This document shows, one piece after another, positions 9,801-10,840 of a stretch of 10,840 nucleotides of DNA; within the stretch, counting starts at the first letter, position 1, and every line of letters starts with the position of its first letter. A program made the position numbers and the translations under genes. The DNA comes from CAYNJG01 sp964397295 (GTDB taxonomy: Bacteria > Planctomycetota > Planctomycetia > Pirellulales > Pirellulaceae). Location of the stretch: the NCBI GenBank assembly GCA_964397295.1, contig CAYNJG010000241.1:1-10840 (forward strand). Reading direction: 5' to 3'. A model generated the notes under the pieces. That model was not told the DNA's origin. It searched no databases and saw nothing but the letters and a program-made list of their open reading frames with translations.

Positions 9801-10840
9801 CTTCGGCGAACTCGGTCTTCGCCCTGAGTTCATCTCGAAGGCTTCGTTCCTTTCATCCACGCCAGACGACTACTGGTCCAACTTGGATTCAACCGGCAGT
9901 GGCACGCAAGGCTTGTGGGTTCCGTTCGAGGCATCCACTGCGGGAGCCGTCCAGGCAATCCTGATCGACGCGGAAGCGATCGATGTGGATATCTTCGACG
10001 AGAACATGAACCTGCTGAACCCTGCTCAGGAAGGTGACGCCGGTGGTACTTGGGTCGTAAGCGAAGGTCAACGATACTTTGCCCGACTTCGCGGCGAGGA
10101 TGCGAACTTCGATTTCGATCTTGCTTTCGGTGACGACGTTAATCTGCCGATCACGCTAGACATGTCCGACAACGTCGTGATCGCCGCGGGAACCGCTGGC
10201 GACGATGACATCGAACTTATCCTCGGTGCTCAAACACACCTATTGTCCATTGCTGGCTACACATTCGAATTCGATGCCACGGTGATTGACACCTTCCACA
10301 TCGGAGCGGCTGATGGCAATGATACGGTTCGCGTCATTGGAACGGACCTGGATGACGTCGGAAACGTACTGGATGCCAAAGGCACGCTCACCAGCGATGC
10401 TTACGAAGTCCACACGTATTCGTTCGATACCGTAATCTTCGACGGTCAAGGTGGCGACGACTACACGCAAATCTACGGCTCGAACGGAGACGACGAATTG
10501 CAAGCGATTCCACAAGACTCAACATTAACCACGCCAACGCAAGTGATGCAGATGCTTGGATTCGAACGTGTTGATTCCTATGGCCGCCACGGAAATGACT
10601 ACGCAGCGATGTACGGTACACAGGGCGATGACCAATACCTAACGTTCGACACCTTCGAAGTCTTGCAAGGCGAGAACATGAAGATGCGAACCATCGGATG
10701 GGACCGCGTCGACGCATTCGGTCGCGGTGGTAATGACACCGCGCATGTCTTCGACACGGCCGGAGACGATCATCTGTACGTATTCCCTGCGTTCTCCGTT
10801 ATGCAGTCGGATCACTTGTACGCGGTCGTGAAAGACTTCG
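1..10840 (+). CDS. Giant multidomain DUF11-repeat surface/adhesin-like protein, partial at both ends
   Basis: Frame +1 has no in-frame stop over 3,613 codons, and the translation is a regular domain array throughout, so this is one gene cut by both window edges. Domain order by window residue: Cys-containing DUF11-like region (1-269); 14 DUF11-like Ig-fold domains in seven A-B pairs (270-2804); two domains of a third subtype (2805-3162); SdrD-B-like domain (3163-3273); PPC-like beta segment (3274-3380); 46-50 aa GND/GDD repeats (3381 onward). Domains open with a D-L-x-L-x-K-T strand and close with N-x-A-E-I-S followed by Asp-rich linkers. Such proteins are usually exported and form cell-surface or matrix fibres; no enzymatic motif is visible. 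The composition is strongly acidic, lysine is rare, and cysteine is confined to the first 267 residues. Signal peptide, anchor and start cannot be judged. Coding status is near certain; the adhesin/structural role is inferred from architecture. Confidence 0.95.
808..1869 (+). repeat. A-B unit 1 (domains D1 and D2)
   Basis: This unit is 354 aa long. D1 (residues 270-467) is the variant A' subtype: it opens DLALEKTIDPA, has EDFDITDYVD in the middle, closes DNWAEIS and has a linker with DSDGDPSNGDSDP. Its only close relative in the window is D13. D2 (residues 468-623) is a B-type domain with an Ala-rich insert around AAATAAAWAAAGL and the closing strand FVNAAEISSF. D2 is the shortest B domain (156 aa). 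It lacks the D-x-D-G-D-G loop found in later B linkers and goes straight to GDEDDYD. Assignment to DUF11 rests on the L-x-K-T opening and N-x-A-E-x closing strands known for that family. Confidence 0.75.
1870..2952 (+). repeat. A-B unit 2 (domains D3 and D4)
   Basis: This unit is 361 aa long. D3 (residues 624-817) is a standard A-type domain: DLALTKTI, then PLSPNGSVTMLL, VSTVDITDYIDATMWQPF, FTWDNSDPLNPVA, FGETVVIPITLQPV and SNVAEISNFDNDNDPTNGD. D4 (residues 818-984) is a B-type domain with a shorter loop (YVSATSTATFTDANP) in place of the Ala-rich insert. D10 shares this feature and also the string GAPGLTYVSATSTA. The linker includes DPDGDGNLNEE and ends GDEDDHD. Both domains show the conserved opening Lys and closing Asn. 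Confidence 0.78.
2953..4062 (+). repeat. A-B unit 3 (domains D5 and D6)
   Basis: This unit is 370 aa long. D5 (residues 985-1178) is A-type and carries one of only two non-conserved lysines in D1-D16 (in MWKPF). D6 (residues 1179-1354) is B-type of the 'PW' sublineage: TPWETTFDITVSNQG, then DVFFVDVTEY and an insert containing AALW. This makes it closest to D12 and D14. The end of D6 reads DDDDDPNNPANPLAVD, then DPDGDGDLNE and GDEDDHD, a dense run of acidic residues suited to binding divalent cations. Confidence 0.78.
4063..5106 (+). repeat. A-B unit 4 (domains D7 and D8), shortest unit
   Basis: This unit is 348 aa long. D7 (residues 1355-1527) is A-type, but at 173 aa it is about 20 residues shorter than the other A domains (192-198 aa). 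The loss is in the acidic linker, which reads DSNPDGYDSNDPAEDDQDG and lacks the GNGPGE...MVDDETGEDG stretch of its neighbours. The body of D7 is almost identical to D9. D8 (residues 1528-1702) is B-type with the AAATAAAWTAAGL insert and is closest to D2. It has an unusual SLAGGAS in place of the PIAPGAS found in most other B domains. Reading frame is preserved across the shortened linker. Confidence 0.78.
5107..6186 (+). repeat. A-B unit 5 (domains D9 and D10)
   Basis: This unit is 360 aa long. D9 (residues 1703-1894) is A-type, with a central block (ALNPGGAIDATSTAAAG through FGETVVIEITLQPVA) shared with D7 apart from very few substitutions. Its closing segment NFGDVAPLSN instead resembles D5, so D9 looks mosaic. 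D10 (residues 1895-2062) is B-type with the short YVSATSTAAGF loop and is a close relative of D4. The linker has DPDGDGNLNE and ends GDEDDHD. Confidence 0.78.
6187..7293 (+). repeat. A-B unit 6 (domains D11 and D12)
   Basis: This unit is 369 aa long. D11 (residues 2063-2254) is A-type and more diverged (PLLPNG, WEPFIPSLNPDG, ITLRPAEGYGAVAP). Its FTWDNTDPLNPVATLAPD segment is nearest to D3. D12 (residues 2255-2431) is B-type of the PW sublineage, with LRDPGLD and ASPWHATFDITVSNQG, nearly matching D14. Its final strand leads into DPDGDGDLNE and GDEDDHDVAEL, which joins directly to D13. Confidence 0.77.
7294..8412 (+). repeat. A-B unit 7 (domains D13 and D14)
   Basis: This unit is 373 aa long. 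D13 (residues 2432-2628) returns to the A' subtype of D1: DLALEKTIDPAW, then EDFDVTEYID, VNWAEISYFDSDGDPSNGDSDP, and a linker with GVAGDGEIDGDG. D14 (residues 2629-2804) is a PW-type B domain close to D12, with identical LRDPGLD and QTDPNYDPDGDGDL stretches. The A' pair D1 and D13 therefore bracket the five standard A domains. D14 is followed by the third domain subtype. Confidence 0.77.
8413..8958 (+). other. D15, third-subtype DUF11-like domain
   Basis: Residues 2805-2986 (182 aa). It opens RISLEKEIVGAP and has NLALAEDLASQFGGAF in the middle. It then has LEPGQTVTVQITVEIDPDSPTAI and closes ENRAEVTATD. The acidic tail (DASDDDGEPDDPT) differs from the GDEDDHD linkers upstream. The Lys-(Asp/Glu)-Asn positions of the other domains are kept. 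It is clearly paralogous to D16 and distinct from the A and B types. It may be a stalk-capping or spacer variant; its function is not known. Confidence 0.7.
8959..9486 (+). other. D16, third-subtype DUF11-like domain
   Basis: Residues 2987-3162 (176 aa). Features shared with D15 are the SISVEKEL opening, NLSLLEDLAAQWGGAF, LEPGQYVTVQITVDVDAGSPTAI and a closing LANSAEGGA. The tail DDDIDGSGEPDDPT leads through a short AVGAD segment into the SdrD-B domain. D16 contains a longer Gly/Asp-rich insert (PGFDGGTTDSEIFDNSG) than D15. It is the last of the 16 tandem DUF11-like domains. Confidence 0.7.
9487..9819 (+). other. SdrD-B / Cna-B-like domain
   Basis: Residues 3163-3273 (111 aa). It opens VSGTVFSDANGNGVYDPGE, the classic SdrD-B start with an EF-hand-like D-x-N-x-N-G calcium loop. 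It continues with GILGVEIIL, FTDADGNYTFEDILPGDYTL and closes GTDYDFGEL. These are the recognised landmarks of the SdrD B-like/Cna-B fold, a calcium-stabilised beta-sandwich used as a spacer in surface adhesins. I see no Lys in the opening strand, so the Cna-B type of isopeptide bond is unlikely in this particular domain. There is a single copy in the window. Confidence 0.88.
9820..10140 (+). other. PPC-like beta-rich segment
   Basis: Residues 3274-3380. After the SdrD-B domain comes FISKASFLSSTPDDYW, then GLWVPFEASTAGAVQAILID, VDIFDENMNLLNPAQEGDAG, GQRYFARLRG and DFDLAFGDD. The alternation of hydrophobic strands with 'VDIFDENMNLL' and 'GQRYFARL' resembles bacterial pre-peptidase C-terminal (PPC) domains, whose typical strands read 'DLYLYDxxGNLL' and 'GTYYVRV'. 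It is short for a complete PPC domain with linkers, so the identification is tentative. It has no enzymatic motif and probably acts as a beta-sandwich connector. Confidence 0.45.
10141..10840 (+). repeat. C-terminal GND...GTxGDD repeats, five copies, continuing off the window
   Basis: Residues 3381-3613. Five G-[TS]-x-[GL]-D-D-like nodes occur at bases 10189 (GTAGDDDIEL), 10339 (GTDLDDVGNV), 10477 (GSNGDDEL), 10615 (GTQGDDQY) and 10753 (DTAGDDHL). They are spaced 50, 46, 46 and 46 codons apart. From the second node on, each is preceded by a G-x-G-G-N-D-like motif (for example GRHGND, GRGGND) and an aromatic-x-R-V-D-[SA]-[YF] strand. The unit repeats a strand-turn-strand pattern reminiscent of a beta-solenoid. 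Similar tails are known to me from planctomycete giant proteins. The repeats superficially resemble RTX but do not follow its nine-residue period. The last repeat is cut by the window edge. Confidence 0.75.

Noticed and set aside
302..9964. Short + strand open frames in other frames (for example 1190-1414, 4886-5119, 8657-8950, 9437-9676)
   Set aside because: All overlap the continuous +1 frame, give Arg/Thr/Pro/Ser-rich low-complexity translations, and lack domains or convincing ribosome binding sites.
10189..10840. RTX (GGxGxDxUx) calcium-binding nonapeptide repeats
   Set aside because: GGND and GDD strings occur, but the spacing is 46-50 residues rather than nine, and no consecutive nonapeptides are present.
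9781..10840. LPxTG sortase signal, PEP-CTERM or dockerin anchor
   Set aside because: None is visible; the C-terminus of the protein is outside the window, so anchoring cannot be judged.
1..10840. Internal promoters, terminators, tRNA or other RNA genes
   Set aside because: Reading through the window I saw no tRNA-like cloverleaf, no GC-rich hairpin with a T-run and no intergenic gap; all bases are accounted for by coding sequence.

Overview
The whole 10.84 kb window lies inside one giant protein-coding gene on the + strand. Reading frame +1 is open from base 1 to base 10840 (3,613 complete codons plus one base). No start codon, stop codon, promoter or terminator that belongs to it can be identified, so both ends of the gene lie outside the window. 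I see no second gene, RNA gene, mobile element or CRISPR array. Shorter open frames on either strand are shadows of this gene. Many antisense ones recur only because the coding repeats recur.

The protein is a modular, very acidic, almost certainly exported filamentous surface or matrix protein. Residues are numbered from codon 1 of the window. The layout is: (i) residues 1-269, a cysteine-containing region with one divergent DUF11-like domain; (ii) residues 270-2804, seven tandem two-domain units (A-type plus B-type, 348-373 aa each), that is, 14 DUF11-like Ig-fold domains (D1-D14) joined by Asp-rich linkers that look calcium-binding; (iii) residues 2805-3162, two domains of a third DUF11-like subtype (D15, D16); (iv) residues 3163-3273, one SdrD-B/Cna-B-like domain; (v) residues 3274-3380, a beta-rich segment resembling bacterial pre-peptidase C-terminal (PPC) domains; (vi) residues 3381 to the window end, five copies of a 46-50 aa GxGGND...GTxGDD repeat that continues off the window.

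This architecture (DUF11 stalk, SdrD-B domain, GND/GDD repeat tail), the moderate GC content and the Asp/Asn-rich composition resemble giant surface proteins of marine Planctomycetota (Rhodopirellula/Blastopirellula type). That assignment comes from memory of such proteins and is only moderately certain. No sortase motif or signal peptide is visible, but both termini are missing.

The most notable signals are these. One Lys, one Asp/Glu and one Asn are conserved at equivalent places in all 16 tandem domains of a stalk otherwise almost free of lysine, which suggests (but does not prove) intramolecular isopeptide cross-links. The repeat genealogy is mosaic, with B-type domains resembling the copy three units away while A-type domains pair differently. 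D7 and D9 share a stretch whose nucleotide differences are almost all synonymous.
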